Positions 25,163-34,423 of a DNA stretch of 64,000 bases are shown here, in pieces. The DNA lies in contig DASW01000007.1 in assembly GCA_002503985.1 (NCBI GenBank), forward strand, positions 1 through 64,000, given 5' to 3'. The notes under the pieces are model-generated. The model had not been told where the DNA came from. It worked only from the letters and a program-made list of their open reading frames with translations, and made no database searches. This DNA comes from Thermoplasmata archaeon UBA61. Its GTDB lineage: Archaea; Thermoplasmatota; Thermoplasmata; Lutacidiplasmatales; UBA184. Within the stretch, counting starts at the first letter, position 1; every line of letters starts with the position of its first letter. Both the position numbers and the translations under genes were made by a program.

Positions 25163-25609
25163 ACGAAGCCACACGCGGAGCGCGGGGGCCGGGCCCGCCG
25201 GTGGGGAAGCTTCCCGACGACCGCGGACGTCGGCATCTGGGCGACCGGAGGGTCCTCGGAGGCCCTGTTCGAGGCGCTCGGGCTCGGTCTGTACGCCCTC
25301 ATGACCGACCTCAGGAAGGTCCGCCGTCGGGAGGAACGGGCGGTGAGCGCGTCGGGAGCGGACCCGACGGAGCTCGTGGTCGCGTTCTTGACCGAGCTCA
25401 TCGTTCTCGAGCAGACGGAAGGGTTCGTCGGCCGTGATATCCGGGCCCGGCCGGTCGGAGACCCGCCGACCGCGATCGTGGCGAGCGTGTCGGGCGAACG
25501 GTTCGACCCGGACCGTCACACCTCGCGGACCGAGGTCAAGGCGGTGACCCTCCACGGCCTCGTCTTCGACGCGGCCCACGGCCGGGCCCGGGTGATCGTG
25601 GATATCTGA
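25163..25609 (+). CDS. Archease, probable non-AUG (ACG) start
   Basis: The frame encodes FPTTADVGIWATG, then EALFEALGLGLYALMTDL, PTELVVAFLTELIVL, GERFDPDRH, TEVKAVTLHGL and VIVDI, the ordered conserved blocks of archease, the activator of tRNA ligase RtcB. The usual HTAD is TTAD here. ATG 25301 would cut off the first 46 residues including the TTADVG block. No ATG/GTG/TTG lies upstream in frame; ACG 25163 sits exactly where a leaderless start would be and gives 148 residues, the usual length. A sequence error is the alternative. Confidence 0.75.
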   Translation, partial: TKPHAERGGRARRWGSFPTTADVGIWATGGSSEALFEALGLGLYALMTDLRKVRRREERAVSASGADPTELVVAFLTELIVLEQTEGFVGRDIRARPVGDPPTAIVASVSGERFDPDRHTSRTEVKAVTLHGLVFDAAHGRARVIVDI

Positions 25610-25634
25610 GCTCGCCCGCGGGCGCGGGGGTTCC

Positions 25635-26771
25635 TCAGGGCATCCGGTCGACGATCTCGCGGAGCGCGGCGCCGGGTTTCGGGAGCGTGCCGGCCTTCCC
25701 CAGGATCCGCTCGATCGCGGCGAAGGTGACGAGCAGGTCCGGCCAGTCGGCGATCCCCATGTGGCCGATGCGGAAGATCTTGCCGGCGAGCGCCGCCTGA
25801 CCCCCCTGCAGGAGGATGTTGTACTGGCGCTCGAGCACCTTGCGGAACTCGGGGTCGCCCATCCCGGTCGGGTTCTTCACCGCGGTGACCGTGTCGGACG
25901 CGTGCCTCCGGTCCGGGAACAGCTCGAGGCCGAGCACGTCGACCGCGGCGCGCGAGGCCTCGGCGAGGCGGTGGGTCCGCTCGAGGCGGTGTTCGAGCCC
26001 CTCCTCCTTCAGGATCAGCAGCGCCTCGCGGAGCGCGAGGAAGAGCGGGACCGCGGGCGTCCAGGGCGTATCGTTCTTCTCGATCGATTTGAGGTGAGCG
26101 GCGAGGTCGAGGTAGAACGCCCCCGGGTGCAGCGCGGCGACCGCCCGGTCGGAGAGGTGGACGAGCGCGAGCCCGGCGGGAGCCGCGAGGCCCTTCTGGC
26201 TGCCGGCGACGACCGCGTCGACGCCCCACGCCTCGATCGGGAACGGGAGCCCGGCGATCGCGCTGATCCCGTCGACGAGGAAGAGCGATCCGGACGCGCG
26301 GATCGCGGGAGCGAGGGACTGGAGGTCGTTCGCGAGCCCGACGCTGGTCTCGTTGTGGACCAGGCAGACCGCTTTGACGTCGCCCTTCGCGAGCTCGGCG
26401 TTGACCGAATCGATCGATACGGGCTGGCCCCAGGGCGCGGAGAGCGTGGTCACGTTGTTCGAGTACCGGTGCGCGAGCGTGTTCGTCCGGTCCCCGAAGT
26501 TCCCGTTCGTCAGGACGAGCGTGCGTCCCTCCTTGGGGACGAGGCAGGAGTAGACCGCCTCGAGGCCGGCCGTGCCGCTGCCCGTGACGATCACCTGGTG
26601 GCCCTTCGCGCCGAACAGGACGGGGAGGAGCTCGCGGATCTCGGCGACGACCCCATGGAAGTAATCGCCCCGGTGGTTGAGGGACGGCATCGACATCGCC
26701 CGGAGGACCCGAGGATGAATCCGCACGGGTCCGGCGATGAGGAACGTCGCCGTCTCGGGGTCGTACGTCAT
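25635..26771 (-). CDS. Class V aminotransferase (serine-pyruvate/phosphoserine type)
   Basis: This 378-residue PLP enzyme opens with FLIAGPVRIHPRVLRAM and has the cofactor segment GSGTAGLEA, the Asp of FLVDGISAIAG and the PLP lysine in AGSQKGLAAPAG (Lys193), matching alanine-glyoxylate/serine-pyruvate aminotransferases. It overlaps the SerA-type gene by ATGA and is translated after it. In archaea such enzymes can serve as the transaminase of serine synthesis; that role is inferred from the pairing. Confidence 0.88.
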   Translation of the reverse strand: MTYDPETATFLIAGPVRIHPRVLRAMSMPSLNHRGDYFHGVVAEIRELLPVLFGAKGHQVIVTGSGTAGLEAVYSCLVPKEGRTLVLTNGNFGDRTNTLAHRYSNNVTTLSAPWGQPVSIDSVNAELAKGDVKAVCLVHNETSVGLANDLQSLAPAIRASGSLFLVDGISAIAGLPFPIEAWGVDAVVAGSQKGLAAPAGLALVHLSDRAVAALHPGAFYLDLAAHLKSIEKNDTPWTPAVPLFLALREALLILKEEGLEHRLERTHRLAEASRAAVDVLGLELFPDRRHASDTVTAVKNPTGMGDPEFRKVLERQYNILLQGGQAALAGKIFRIGHMGIADWPDLLVTFAAIERILGKAGTLPKPGAALREIVDRMP

Positions 26772-27718
26772 CGGGTACCTCCCGGGGCCGCGACCAGCGC
26801 GGTGAGCGGCTCTCCCCGGAGCGCGCGGAGGACCTCGTCCACAGTGTCGGTACCCGCCCGCGCCTGGGCGTCGTGCGTCGATGCGCCGAGGTGTGGGGTC
26901 GGGATCACGTTGGGATTCGCTAGAAGCTCCTTGTTCATAGGGGGTTCCACCTCAAAGACGTCGAGCGCAGCCCCGGCGAGACGACCCGAGGCGAGGGCAG
27001 AGAGCAGCGCGGCCTCGTCCACAAGGGCGCCGCGCGCGACATTGACGAGGAAGGCACCGGGCTTCATCCGTCCGAACGCCCGGGTGTCGAGGAGGTGGCG
27101 GTTCTCCGCCGTCACCGCCGCGTGCACGCTCACGATGTCCGCCCTCTCAAGGAGGGCGTCGAGCGGCACCATCTCGGTCCCGTCCACGGTCTTCGGGACG
27201 AACGGGTCGAACGCGATCGCCTTGGCGCCGAACGGCACCAGACGGGCCGCAACGGCCCGTGCGATGCGGCCGTAGCCGACGAACCCGACGGTCTTCCCCG
27301 AGAGCTCGCGGCCGTGGGTTCCGCGCTCCCATTTCCCGGCCTTTGTCGACGAGATGAACGGGTAGAGGCCGCGGACGAGCAATAGGTAGAACGCGACGGT
27401 GAGCTCGGCGACGCTCTGGGTCGCGGCGCTGGGAGCGTTCACCACCTGGATCCCGCGAGCGGCGGTCGCGGCCATGTCGATGTTGTCGACCCCGACCCCG
27501 GCGCGAGCGACCAGCGCGAGATGAGGGGCCTTTCCGAGGAGGTCAGCGGTCACCTTCGTCCGGCTTCGGACGATGAGCGCCCACGCCTCCGCGAGCTGGG
27601 CGGGCAACGACGCGGGGTCGGCGCTCGCATCGACCACCCGGCACGGGCCGCTCTTCAGCCGGCCGAGCGCCTCTCGGTCTATCGGGTCCGCGACGACGAC
27701 GACGCGTTCGGGTGACAT
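26768..27718 (-). CDS. serA: D-3-phosphoglycerate dehydrogenase (SerA-type)
   Basis: The 316-residue 2-hydroxyacid dehydrogenase has ARAGVGVDNID, NAD site GFVGYGRIARAVA, the catalytic Arg in NVARGALVDE and the Glu/His dyad in DVFEVEPP and TPHLGAST. The C-terminal ACT domain found in many SerA proteins is absent, so feedback by serine through ACT is not expected. It is coupled to the aminotransferase. First step of serine synthesis, substrate inferred from context. Confidence 0.87.
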   Translation of the reverse strand: MSPERVVVVADPIDREALGRLKSGPCRVVDASADPASLPAQLAEAWALIVRSRTKVTADLLGKAPHLALVARAGVGVDNIDMAATAARGIQVVNAPSAATQSVAELTVAFYLLLVRGLYPFISSTKAGKWERGTHGRELSGKTVGFVGYGRIARAVAARLVPFGAKAIAFDPFVPKTVDGTEMVPLDALLERADIVSVHAAVTAENRHLLDTRAFGRMKPGAFLVNVARGALVDEAALLSALASGRLAGAALDVFEVEPPMNKELLANPNVIPTPHLGASTHDAQARAGTDTVDEVLRALRGEPLTALVAAPGGTR

Positions 27719-27767
27719 CGAGACACCGACCGGGGCCGTCTTGAAAACGCTTGGGGCTACCCCGAAG

Positions 27768-28718
27768 TTAGCCGACCTTCGGCACCGGAGTGTTGTCGAC
27801 CGCGTGCCGAACGATGTCGGCGCCCCGCGTGCCGCGGATCCACGGTTCCGGTTTCACGATGATCCGGTGCGCGAGCGCGGGGACCGCGAACGCCTTGATG
27901 TCGTCGGGCACGACGAAGTCGCGGCCCTCGAGCAGGGCGCGCGCCCGGGAAAGCTTCTGGAGCGCGAGCGACCCCCGGGGGGACGCCCCGACCTCGGTTC
28001 GAACGTCGTGGCGCGTGGCACGGACGAGCTCCACGATGTACTCGGCGAGGCTCGCTTCGAGGGTGATCTCCTCGACCGCTCCTTGGAGGCCCAGGAACGC
28101 GGTCGCTTGCGCGACGGTCGGGACCTCGACGTTCTCGACCTTGCGCGCTCGTCGCCGTTCGAGGATCCCGCGCTCCTCTTCGGGCGTGGGATAGCCGACC
28201 TGCAACCGGACGAGGAAGCGGTCGACCTGGGCCTCGGGCAACGGGTACGTGCCCTCGAGCTCGAGCGGGTTCTCCGTCGCGATCACGAGGAACGGACGCG
28301 GGATCGGGTGTGTCGAGCGCTCGCTCGTCACCTGGTACTCCTGCATCGCCTCGAGGAGCGAGGACTGCACCTTCGGCGGCGCCCGGTTGATCTCGTCCGC
28401 GAGCAGGATGTTCGTGAAGATCGGGCCCCGTCGGAACGAGAACCCCCCCTTCTCGGGGTCGAGGACCTCTCCGCCCGTGATGTCGTGCGGAAGGAGGTCG
28501 GCCGTGAACTGCACGCGCTGGAACTCGAGCCCGAGCGCGCTCGCGAACGACTTCGCGAGGAGCGTCTTGCCAAGACCGGGAAGGTCCTCGATCAGGAGGT
28601 GGCCGTCCGCGACCAGCGCGGTCAGCACTTGCTCGACCGCGAGCTCACGACCCACGACCGCGGTCCGCACCGCCCCGCGGATCCGGTCCGCCAGCGCCCG
28701 GGCCTCGGTCGGGTTCAT
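27768..28718 (-). CDS. MoxR-family AAA+ ATPase
   Basis: This 316-residue protein has Walker A LPGLGKT (46-52), Walker B LLADEINRAPP (Asp107-Glu108), sensor 1 IATENP, the arginine-finger PEAQVDRF segment and ASPRGSLAL near the lid. MoxR ATPases act as chaperones that activate or insert metal or complex partners, nearly always beside DUF58 and related genes, as here. A minus-strand TATA (CATATAC, 28757-28751) precedes it, so it has its own promoter. Confidence 0.92.
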   Translation of the reverse strand: MNPTEARALADRIRGAVRTAVVGRELAVEQVLTALVADGHLLIEDLPGLGKTLLAKSFASALGLEFQRVQFTADLLPHDITGGEVLDPEKGGFSFRRGPIFTNILLADEINRAPPKVQSSLLEAMQEYQVTSERSTHPIPRPFLVIATENPLELEGTYPLPEAQVDRFLVRLQVGYPTPEEERGILERRRARKVENVEVPTVAQATAFLGLQGAVEEITLEASLAEYIVELVRATRHDVRTEVGASPRGSLALQKLSRARALLEGRDFVVPDDIKAFAVPALAHRIIVKPEPWIRGTRGADIVRHAVDNTPVPKVG

Positions 28719-29010
28719 CGTCTTCCCTCGAGCGGCGAACGGTCCGAGAGGTATATGTCGAAACCCCCGGCACTAGGGCACGGCGGGGCTCGTGGCGGGG
28801 GAACTGTTCCCCAGCCGTAACGACCTCCCTCACGGTAGGCGTACGCCCTCTCAGGGGTCTGACCCCGGCCGGGGGTGTCGGACACCGGGGTTGTCCTCAC
28901 GTCATCCTCGGCGGACGACCCGTCCGCGTTGAGTCGAGAGGGACCCTTCGTCGGTACCCGGGCGCAGCGGTGCCGCGCCGACCCCGGTACCGGCTCGCTC
29001 CCCATTAGCT
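28719..29010. other. Intergenic region with GC-rich palindromes
   Basis: About 290 bases without a supported gene. It holds the MoxR promoter and two perfect dyads, CCCCGGCCGGGG (28863-28874) and GGTGTC-G-GACACC (28874-28886), downstream of the DUF58 operon. They could form a transcript 3' end, but no U-rich tract follows. Confidence 0.45.
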
Positions 29011-29529
29011 TCACGCCTCCTCCCGGTCGAAGACCGTCGGGCGCCCCACGAGGAACGCCACGACGACGAGCGTGAGGGCGAGGAGAGCGCCGGCGACGCC
29101 GAGCGGGACCGTGCCAGCGGGGAGGAACAGGGCGCTCGACCAGGCGATCCCCAGGGCGAGCCCGGGTACGGCGACCGTTGGAAGGCTCCGAAGTGCCCCT
29201 CCCACCGGTCGGGACGGGTCGTCCGCGAGCCAGACGAGGAACGCGAGACCGGCGAGGCCCGCGACGAGCTCGGTCCCGAGCCCTACCGGGGCCGGGACCA
29301 CCTCGAGGACGAGGACCGCCAGCACCGGCACCGGTGCATACCCGGCGATGCTCCGGTGGGAGCTCACGCGAAGCCCCGCGGCGAATGCGACCGCGACCGC
29401 CGCTAGGACCGGGCCGAACCCATCGGGGAAACCGGAGAGGAAAGCGAGATAGGTGGCGGAGACCAGGAGGAGGGCGAGCGATACCGGTCGGACGGACCGA
29501 AGGCCCACTCCCGCCGTCGGTGCGCTCAT
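29011..29529 (-). CDS. Polytopic membrane protein of the MoxR/DUF58 cluster
   Basis: The 172-residue product has about five to six hydrophobic segments and almost no polar loops; no soluble domain is visible. ATG 29529 shares one base with the preceding DUF58 stop (TGATG), so it is tightly coupled to it. Unknown function; probably a membrane partner of the DUF58 protein. Confidence 0.7.
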   Translation of the reverse strand: MSAPTAGVGLRSVRPVSLALLLVSATYLAFLSGFPDGFGPVLAAVAVAFAAGLRVSSHRSIAGYAPVPVLAVLVLEVVPAPVGLGTELVAGLAGLAFLVWLADDPSRPVGGALRSLPTVAVPGLALGIAWSSALFLPAGTVPLGVAGALLALTLVVVAFLVGRPTVFDREEA

Positions 29530-30812
29530 CAAGCCCTCCGGATCCGCGGCCGTCGGACGAACTCTACGAACTTCCCGAGCGACCAGTAGTCGTCCCAGTC
29601 GATCGTCGGGCCCTCCTCCCAGGCCCGCGCGATCCGGTCGCGACGCACGAGCCGTGCGATCCGACCCGCGAGCTGCTCGTCCACAGGGGTGAGATGCGAC
29701 GCCGCGGAGAGGATCGGGAGGGGCGAGGGACTGAGGACCACGGCCGGGAAGCCCCGCCGTCTCAAGTAAGGGCTCAGGTCCTCTGACGAGTCGTCCGAGA
29801 GGCTCGAGAAGACGACCGTCGTGAGCCCGGGAGGGAAATGGCGGCGGACCGAGACCGCGCATCGCTCGGCCGGGGCGCGGATCGGGGAAAGGTGGGCTCG
29901 CTTGAGGGCCATCTCGATGCGGATCCGCTGGGTCCGGCCCGTGGAGAGCGGAACGACGTCCAGGAACTCTCCGAACACCCCGACCCCCACCCTCGACTTC
30001 ACTCGGAGGAAGGAGTCGCTCAGGCCCACGGCGGCCGCACGGGATACCGAGAAGAGACGCTCATCGACCGACGCTCCGAGCGGGGTCGGTCGGGCGTCGA
30101 GGAGGATCAGGATGTCCCCGGTCTTGTCAAGGTCGTACTCGTTCGCGAGCGGCCGTCCGGCGCGGGCGGTGGCGCGCCAGTTGATCTGGCGGGGAGGGTC
30201 GTCCGGCCGTGCGGGACGGATCCCGTGGAACTCGCCGCTCTCTCCGACCCGTCGGGAGTGGGTCTCGCCCGGAAGGGGGGTAGTGCGCTCGAGGCGGACG
30301 GCCCCGATCCGGAGGAGCTCGGGCGGGTATCGGGAAACAACGAGGGGAGGGGCCGAGGAGAACGTCTCCCGCTCCACGAGGCCGATCGGGTCCCTCCACA
30401 GGACCGTCGGGACTCGGACCTCGGTGATCGTGGGCTCGGGAGCGGTCCAGTTCGCTCGGAACCCGATCTGCGTGCTCGAGTAGTCGAATCGAGCCGGGTC
30501 CCCGACCAAGCTGGCGGGCCGCTCGACCTCAACGACGAGGTCACGAGCGTCTACCCCCGGTTCCGGCACGACCGCGCCTCGGAGCCGGACGTCGGCCGCC
30601 GCGCCCTCGAGCGCGAAGTCGATCCGGACCGGTGGGGAGCTCCGCGGACCCGCGATGCCGGCCGCGACGGGCGCGAGGAGGAGGGGAAGCGCGAGGAAGA
30701 GAGGGGTCGGGTTGCGGGTGAGGACCGCGACGAGCAGCAACGCGGCTCCGGTCGCCAAGAGAAGGGGGGCGAGCGGCCGCCATCGGAGGGGTCGCAACGG
30801 AGGACCGCTCAC
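29529..30812 (-). CDS. DUF58 domain protein
   Basis: The 427-residue protein has two N-terminal helices (about residues 12-50), a beta-rich extracytoplasmic-type middle section, and the DUF58 core GEFHGIRPARPDDPPRQINW with NWRATAR, followed by a von Willebrand A-like half (DILILLDARP; TTVVFSSLSDD). DUF58 proteins partner MoxR ATPases. It overlaps both neighbours by one and four bases. Confidence 0.87.
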   Translation of the reverse strand: MSGPPLRPLRWRPLAPLLLATGAALLLVAVLTRNPTPLFLALPLLLAPVAAGIAGPRSSPPVRIDFALEGAAADVRLRGAVVPEPGVDARDLVVEVERPASLVGDPARFDYSSTQIGFRANWTAPEPTITEVRVPTVLWRDPIGLVERETFSSAPPLVVSRYPPELLRIGAVRLERTTPLPGETHSRRVGESGEFHGIRPARPDDPPRQINWRATARAGRPLANEYDLDKTGDILILLDARPTPLGASVDERLFSVSRAAAVGLSDSFLRVKSRVGVGVFGEFLDVVPLSTGRTQRIRIEMALKRAHLSPIRAPAERCAVSVRRHFPPGLTTVVFSSLSDDSSEDLSPYLRRRGFPAVVLSPSPLPILSAASHLTPVDEQLAGRIARLVRRDRIARAWEEGPTIDWDDYWSLGKFVEFVRRPRIRRA

Positions 30813-31213
30813 GTCTGCCTCTCGAGGTCGTTCACGCGGGCGTCGAGATACTCCCGGAACTGCTCCGGGTTCAGCGCCTGGATCCGAGCGAGCTCCTCGA
30901 TTGTTGTACCCGACCGGCTCACGTTACCCCCGGACCGATCGAGGTTGTCGAGCAACCGGACGAGGGCGGGACGGCCGTACGCTCCGGCTTGGAGCGAAGA
31001 GCGGACCCGTGCCGGGTCGGCGGATAGAGTTGGAATAGGACGGCCGGGAGGCCAGCGGGTCCGCGCGGCGACATCGACGAGCAGGAGCGCGGCGGCAGTG
31101 ACCGCGACGGCCGCCGCCGGGAGGGCCGCCGACGTGTTCGTCCCGGCCGCGACCGCCAACCCGCTCGCCACGAGGGCGACGACGCAGAGGAACACCGTCG
31201 TGGCGGTGTTCAT
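30809..31213 (-). CDS. Small two-helix membrane protein
   Basis: The 134-residue product has two transmembrane helices (about 5-23 and 29-50) then a charged soluble tail (ALVRLLDNLDRSGGN). It overlaps the DUF4129 stop and the DUF58 start by ATGA on each side. It belongs to the MoxR/DUF58 unit by position; no family recognised. Confidence 0.72.
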   Translation of the reverse strand: MNTATTVFLCVVALVASGLAVAAGTNTSAALPAAAVAVTAAALLLVDVAARTRWPPGRPIPTLSADPARVRSSLQAGAYGRPALVRLLDNLDRSGGNVSRSGTTIEELARIQALNPEQFREYLDARVNDLERQT

Positions 31214-32127
31214 TCGCGGGAGGTCCGTCGGGCGAGGTCGTCGAGAGTCGCACGGACCGCTTCCTGGGCCCGCGTGCTCTCCGCGGGTCCCATCGGGTGG
31301 GCCGAGTACCGGGCCTCCTCGAAGAGACGAGTGAGCGTCCTCGCCGCCTCCGGCCGAACTCCGAGACGGACGAGATGGGCCGCGCGGATCTCCTCGGGGG
31401 TGCTGGTCCCGATGTCATCGACCATCGGTTGCAGATGCGCTAGCATCGCCGCATAGAGGGCGAGGATGACGACCCGGGGGTCTCCTCCGAGGTCGAGCGC
31501 CGAAGAGGCCTGGGTCAGGGCCGCGCGCATTCCCGCGGACACGGCCACGGCCGACCCACGTCGAACGGCTCCGCGCTCGCGCCGGTCGGTGAGGTAACTT
31601 CGGGTCTGGGGAACCGCGACTACGACGACCAATAACACGACGAACCCGAGGATGACGAAGGGGACCCACCCCGGTAGGCTCGGGAAGAGGATGACCCCAT
31701 TTCCCGTGCCGTTGAGATTCCCTTTGATGATGGTCGTGTTGTTCGAGCCAGAGCTGCCACCGTTCGGGGGCAATGTGGAACCCCCTATCCCGACCACTCC
31801 GCCGACGCCGGCGAAGCGGGCCGCGATCAGGAAGGCGACCCCGAGCAGGACGACCGCGAGGATGGTAACGGCCATCCGGGTCAGCGCCGAACTCGGACCG
31901 GCCGAGAGGCGCCAGACGACCATGCTCCCCAGGACCAGCGCGACGATCCCCCACGAGATGGCGGCGATGGCCCACTCGGGCAGAATGACCAAGGAGGCTG
32001 TGCCGGAGGATGGGGGAGGCGCTGTCGATGCGGTGACGAGGATGCTCGCCGCGGCGCCGGTAGCGAGGGCGACGACCAGGACGACCAGGAGGACCCAGGA
32101 GACGCGAGGCGCGGGCTTGTTCGTCAC
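31210..32127 (-). CDS. DUF4129 domain membrane protein
   Basis: The product is 305 residues from GTG 32127 (a TTG at 32151 is also in frame). It has a signal/TM at 10-30, two central helices, a Gly/Asn-rich loop (STLPPNGGSSGSNNTT), another helix, and a soluble C-terminal domain with ILALYAAMLAHLQ, TPEEIRAAHL and LTRLFEEARYSAHPMG, the DUF4129 pattern. This domain usually ends transglutaminase proteins in MoxR/DUF58 clusters, but no transglutaminase is present. A TATA (GTGTATAAG, 32177-32169) lies upstream. Confidence 0.8.
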   Translation of the reverse strand: MTNKPAPRVSWVLLVVLVVALATGAAASILVTASTAPPPSSGTASLVILPEWAIAAISWGIVALVLGSMVVWRLSAGPSSALTRMAVTILAVVLLGVAFLIAARFAGVGGVVGIGGSTLPPNGGSSGSNNTTIIKGNLNGTGNGVILFPSLPGWVPFVILGFVVLLVVVVAVPQTRSYLTDRRERGAVRRGSAVAVSAGMRAALTQASSALDLGGDPRVVILALYAAMLAHLQPMVDDIGTSTPEEIRAAHLVRLGVRPEAARTLTRLFEEARYSAHPMGPAESTRAQEAVRATLDDLARRTSRE

Positions 32128-32169
32128 GTTCGGTCGACGACCCGACCCCAAAGAAGGTCGGGGACCGCC

Positions 32170-33069
32170 TTATACACTTGGGGCGGCCGGGGCGGCGCTC
32201 CCCGGGGTCCCGGTCGGGGGCGGCGAGAGGAAGTAGAAACTCCGCCGCTCGTGGTCCTTCAGGATCACAACGAAGTCGTCCACGCGGTACAACATGTCGA
32301 ACGCGGCCCGGAACCCGTCCCGGACGGCGTGTCGCCACTGCCGGAGCGCCTCGGGCTCGTGCTCCCGGACGGTGGCTAGGTCGAACGGGATCTCGAGGTG
32401 AGCCGGACTCCCGCTCGGCTCCGCGACGGTGGTCGGCCGCCGCAGCCCCTTCTCGCCCACCTCGGTCTCGATGATCGGTACCGAGCGGTTCCACCGGGCG
32501 AGGTCCTCCTCCGCGGTGGGGAACGTACCGGCGACCCTCTCCTCGACGTGGGCCGTGGAGAGCTCCCAGCGCAGGCGTAGCCGGTCGGTCTCCATGTCGC
32601 GATTGAGCGTGTCGGGCATCTGCCCGTAGTAGTGGATGAGGTAGCGGTCCGGGACGCCGCCCAGGAGGCGGACGTTGAGCCAGGCGTTGCGGCTTTGGAG
32701 CGGGTCGAACGTCCAGCGGATCTCCGGCAGGCCAAGCTTGAGCACTTCGTCCCGCTGGAATGACTTCAGCCGGAAGCCGAGGTGGTGATTCTGATACTCC
32801 GGTCGGACGGCCGTGATATGCGAGTAGTGGTAGAGCGTCGTCCCGTCCCATCCGAGGAAGGAAAGCGCGAACCCGGCGAGGTAGATGTCGGCGAACGCCC
32901 CGAGGACGAGACCCCCGTTGTCCTGAAGAGCCCGCTGAAGAGGTGCCGGCACCCCCTCGTCGCCCCAGACCGCACGGTGCACTTCGAGCAACTGGCGGAA
33001 TTCCTCGGGCTTCTCGAGCCGTCGGAACCGGAAATCTCGGACGCCGCTGCTGACGCCGGTGGCTCCCAC
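32170..33069 (-). CDS. GNAT-superfamily acetyltransferase-like protein (COG3375 type)
   Basis: The 299-residue product has YHYSHITAVRPEYQNHHLGFRLK, an acetyl-CoA-type V-x-P-x-xQ-x-xG loop, and the diagnostic RWTFDPLQSRNAWLNVRLLGG. This matches a conserved family of predicted GNAT acyltransferases of unknown substrate. A TATA (GGTTAAGTA near 33095) is about 28 bases before GTG 33069, supporting a leaderless start. Confidence 0.8.
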   Translation of the reverse strand: MGATGVSSGVRDFRFRRLEKPEEFRQLLEVHRAVWGDEGVPAPLQRALQDNGGLVLGAFADIYLAGFALSFLGWDGTTLYHYSHITAVRPEYQNHHLGFRLKSFQRDEVLKLGLPEIRWTFDPLQSRNAWLNVRLLGGVPDRYLIHYYGQMPDTLNRDMETDRLRLRWELSTAHVEERVAGTFPTAEEDLARWNRSVPIIETEVGEKGLRRPTTVAEPSGSPAHLEIPFDLATVREHEPEALRQWRHAVRDGFRAAFDMLYRVDDFVVILKDHERRSFYFLSPPPTGTPGSAAPAAPSV

Positions 33070-33136
33070 GACCCGACGACCGACCTTCCGTACTTAACCC
33101 GGACTGACCCGAAGCTCGGCGTCGCAACGAAGGGGT

Positions 33137-33559
33137 CTATCGACGGACCCGAAGCTCCGCGCGCTTCGCCTCGTACCGTCGCTCATCGATGGGAGTGAGG
33201 TCCCAGAGAAGGTCTTCGAGCTCCGTGATGTTCCGCAGGAACTCCGCCTTGCTCTTCGTGAGCATCAGGTGCTCGAACTTGCGTCGGGCGACGAAGTACG
33301 CCCCGACCATGTACGCTCCGACAACGACGATGATCGGTCCGACGATCACGAACAGGAGGTTGTAGTTCCAGTCCGGGGTGTTCGTCGCGGAGTTGATCGC
33401 GGGGAAGGGACCGACGGTGGAGAGCGGGGTGAAGAATCCGGCCGCGAGGACCGTGAGCAGGACGCCGACCACGAGGATGAAGATCGAGATGATCGCGCGG
33501 TACGTCCTCATCCCGTGGCGCAAGCGCCGCTCGAGCGGGACCTTCTCCGGGGTCGCCAT
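33137..33559 (-). CDS. Two-helix membrane protein with cytoplasmic tail
   Basis: The 140-residue product has two transmembrane helices (about 21-43 and 69-91) and then a helical charged tail (RRKFEHLMLTKSKAEFLRNI). This tail-plus-two-helix form is seen in uncharacterised Thermoplasmata proteins. A TATA-like TCTTAAGG is about 28 bases upstream of the ATG. No function assigned. Confidence 0.72.
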   Translation of the reverse strand: MATPEKVPLERRLRHGMRTYRAIISIFILVVGVLLTVLAAGFFTPLSTVGPFPAINSATNTPDWNYNLLFVIVGPIIVVVGAYMVGAYFVARRKFEHLMLTKSKAEFLRNITELEDLLWDLTPIDERRYEAKRAELRVRR

Positions 33560-33632
33560 TCTGCCGGCGGGAGGCGGTTTTCCTTAAGAGGCTATCCGAG
33601 GCGCTGCCGGCGAGGGGCGCCGGCGCCCGGTC

Positions 33633-34421
33633 CTACCCGCTTCCGCGGGGGGGCTTTCCGGCGGGCAACGGCTCGGAGCGAGCGGTCCGACCGTAGGCGA
33701 GGGGCCCTTCGGGTTCGGGCGGCGTCGGTCCGGCCGACGGAGCGGGGACACGGGAGAGCGCCGGCCGAAGGCGGCGGTAGACGAGGATGGCGCCGAGGAG
33801 CGCGACGAGCGCTCCGACGTAGGCCGTCGCCTCTCCCCCGAGGTATCCGAGACCGAGCAGGAAGAACCCGACGGCGCTGAACAGAGCGCCGGTCACGGCG
33901 CTGCCTCCGACCCGTTCGCCCGACCCGGTGGGAGGGAGCGATAGGAAGCTTCCCGACACCTGGAGGGCGACGACGGCGAGCGATTCGAGCAGCACGAGCA
34001 CGGTCCCGTCCACCGAGATCGTCGGATTGCTCAGGTACTGGGAGACGACCGCGAGCGAGATGATCCCCCCGATCGCGGCACGATACCCCAGGGCGTAGAA
34101 CGGCCGGGCCGGCTCCCGACCCCAGTACTTGGTACGAAGGAGCGCCCACTGGGCGACCTCGTCCCCTCCGACCAAGAGCGCGAGGAACACCAAGGCCCCG
34201 ATCAGGGCACCGCTTCCCATCGAGACCTGGAACAGGACGAAGGCGATGGCGAGCGGGATCCCGACGAACAGGCCGGCGGTGTAGGCGAACAGTTCCTTCC
34301 GCTCGTCGAACAGGGTGACCGGTACCTGCGGTTCCGCGTACCGCCCGATCTCGAGCCAGAGGAACCCGCCCGAGAACAGGACTCCGACGACGGCCCCAAG
34401 GGTGAGCGACGCGACGACCAT
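33633..34421 (-). CDS. Polytopic membrane protein
   Basis: The 262-residue product has about seven helices and a Pro-rich basic tail. It starts two bases after the TrmI stop and is likely cotranscribed. A charged loop (LLRTKYWGREPARPFYALGYR) sits between helices 3 and 4. No family recognised; a transport or sensor role cannot be told apart. Confidence 0.68.
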   Translation of the reverse strand: MVVASLTLGAVVGVLFSGGFLWLEIGRYAEPQVPVTLFDERKELFAYTAGLFVGIPLAIAFVLFQVSMGSGALIGALVFLALLVGGDEVAQWALLRTKYWGREPARPFYALGYRAAIGGIISLAVVSQYLSNPTISVDGTVLVLLESLAVVALQVSGSFLSLPPTGSGERVGGSAVTGALFSAVGFFLLGLGYLGGEATAYVGALVALLGAILVYRRLRPALSRVPAPSAGPTPPEPEGPLAYGRTARSEPLPAGKPPRGSG

Positions 34422-34423
34422 CG

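Noticed and set aside
25761..27275. A 504-codon plus-strand frame
   Set aside because: Antisense to the serA/aminotransferase pair; no motif.
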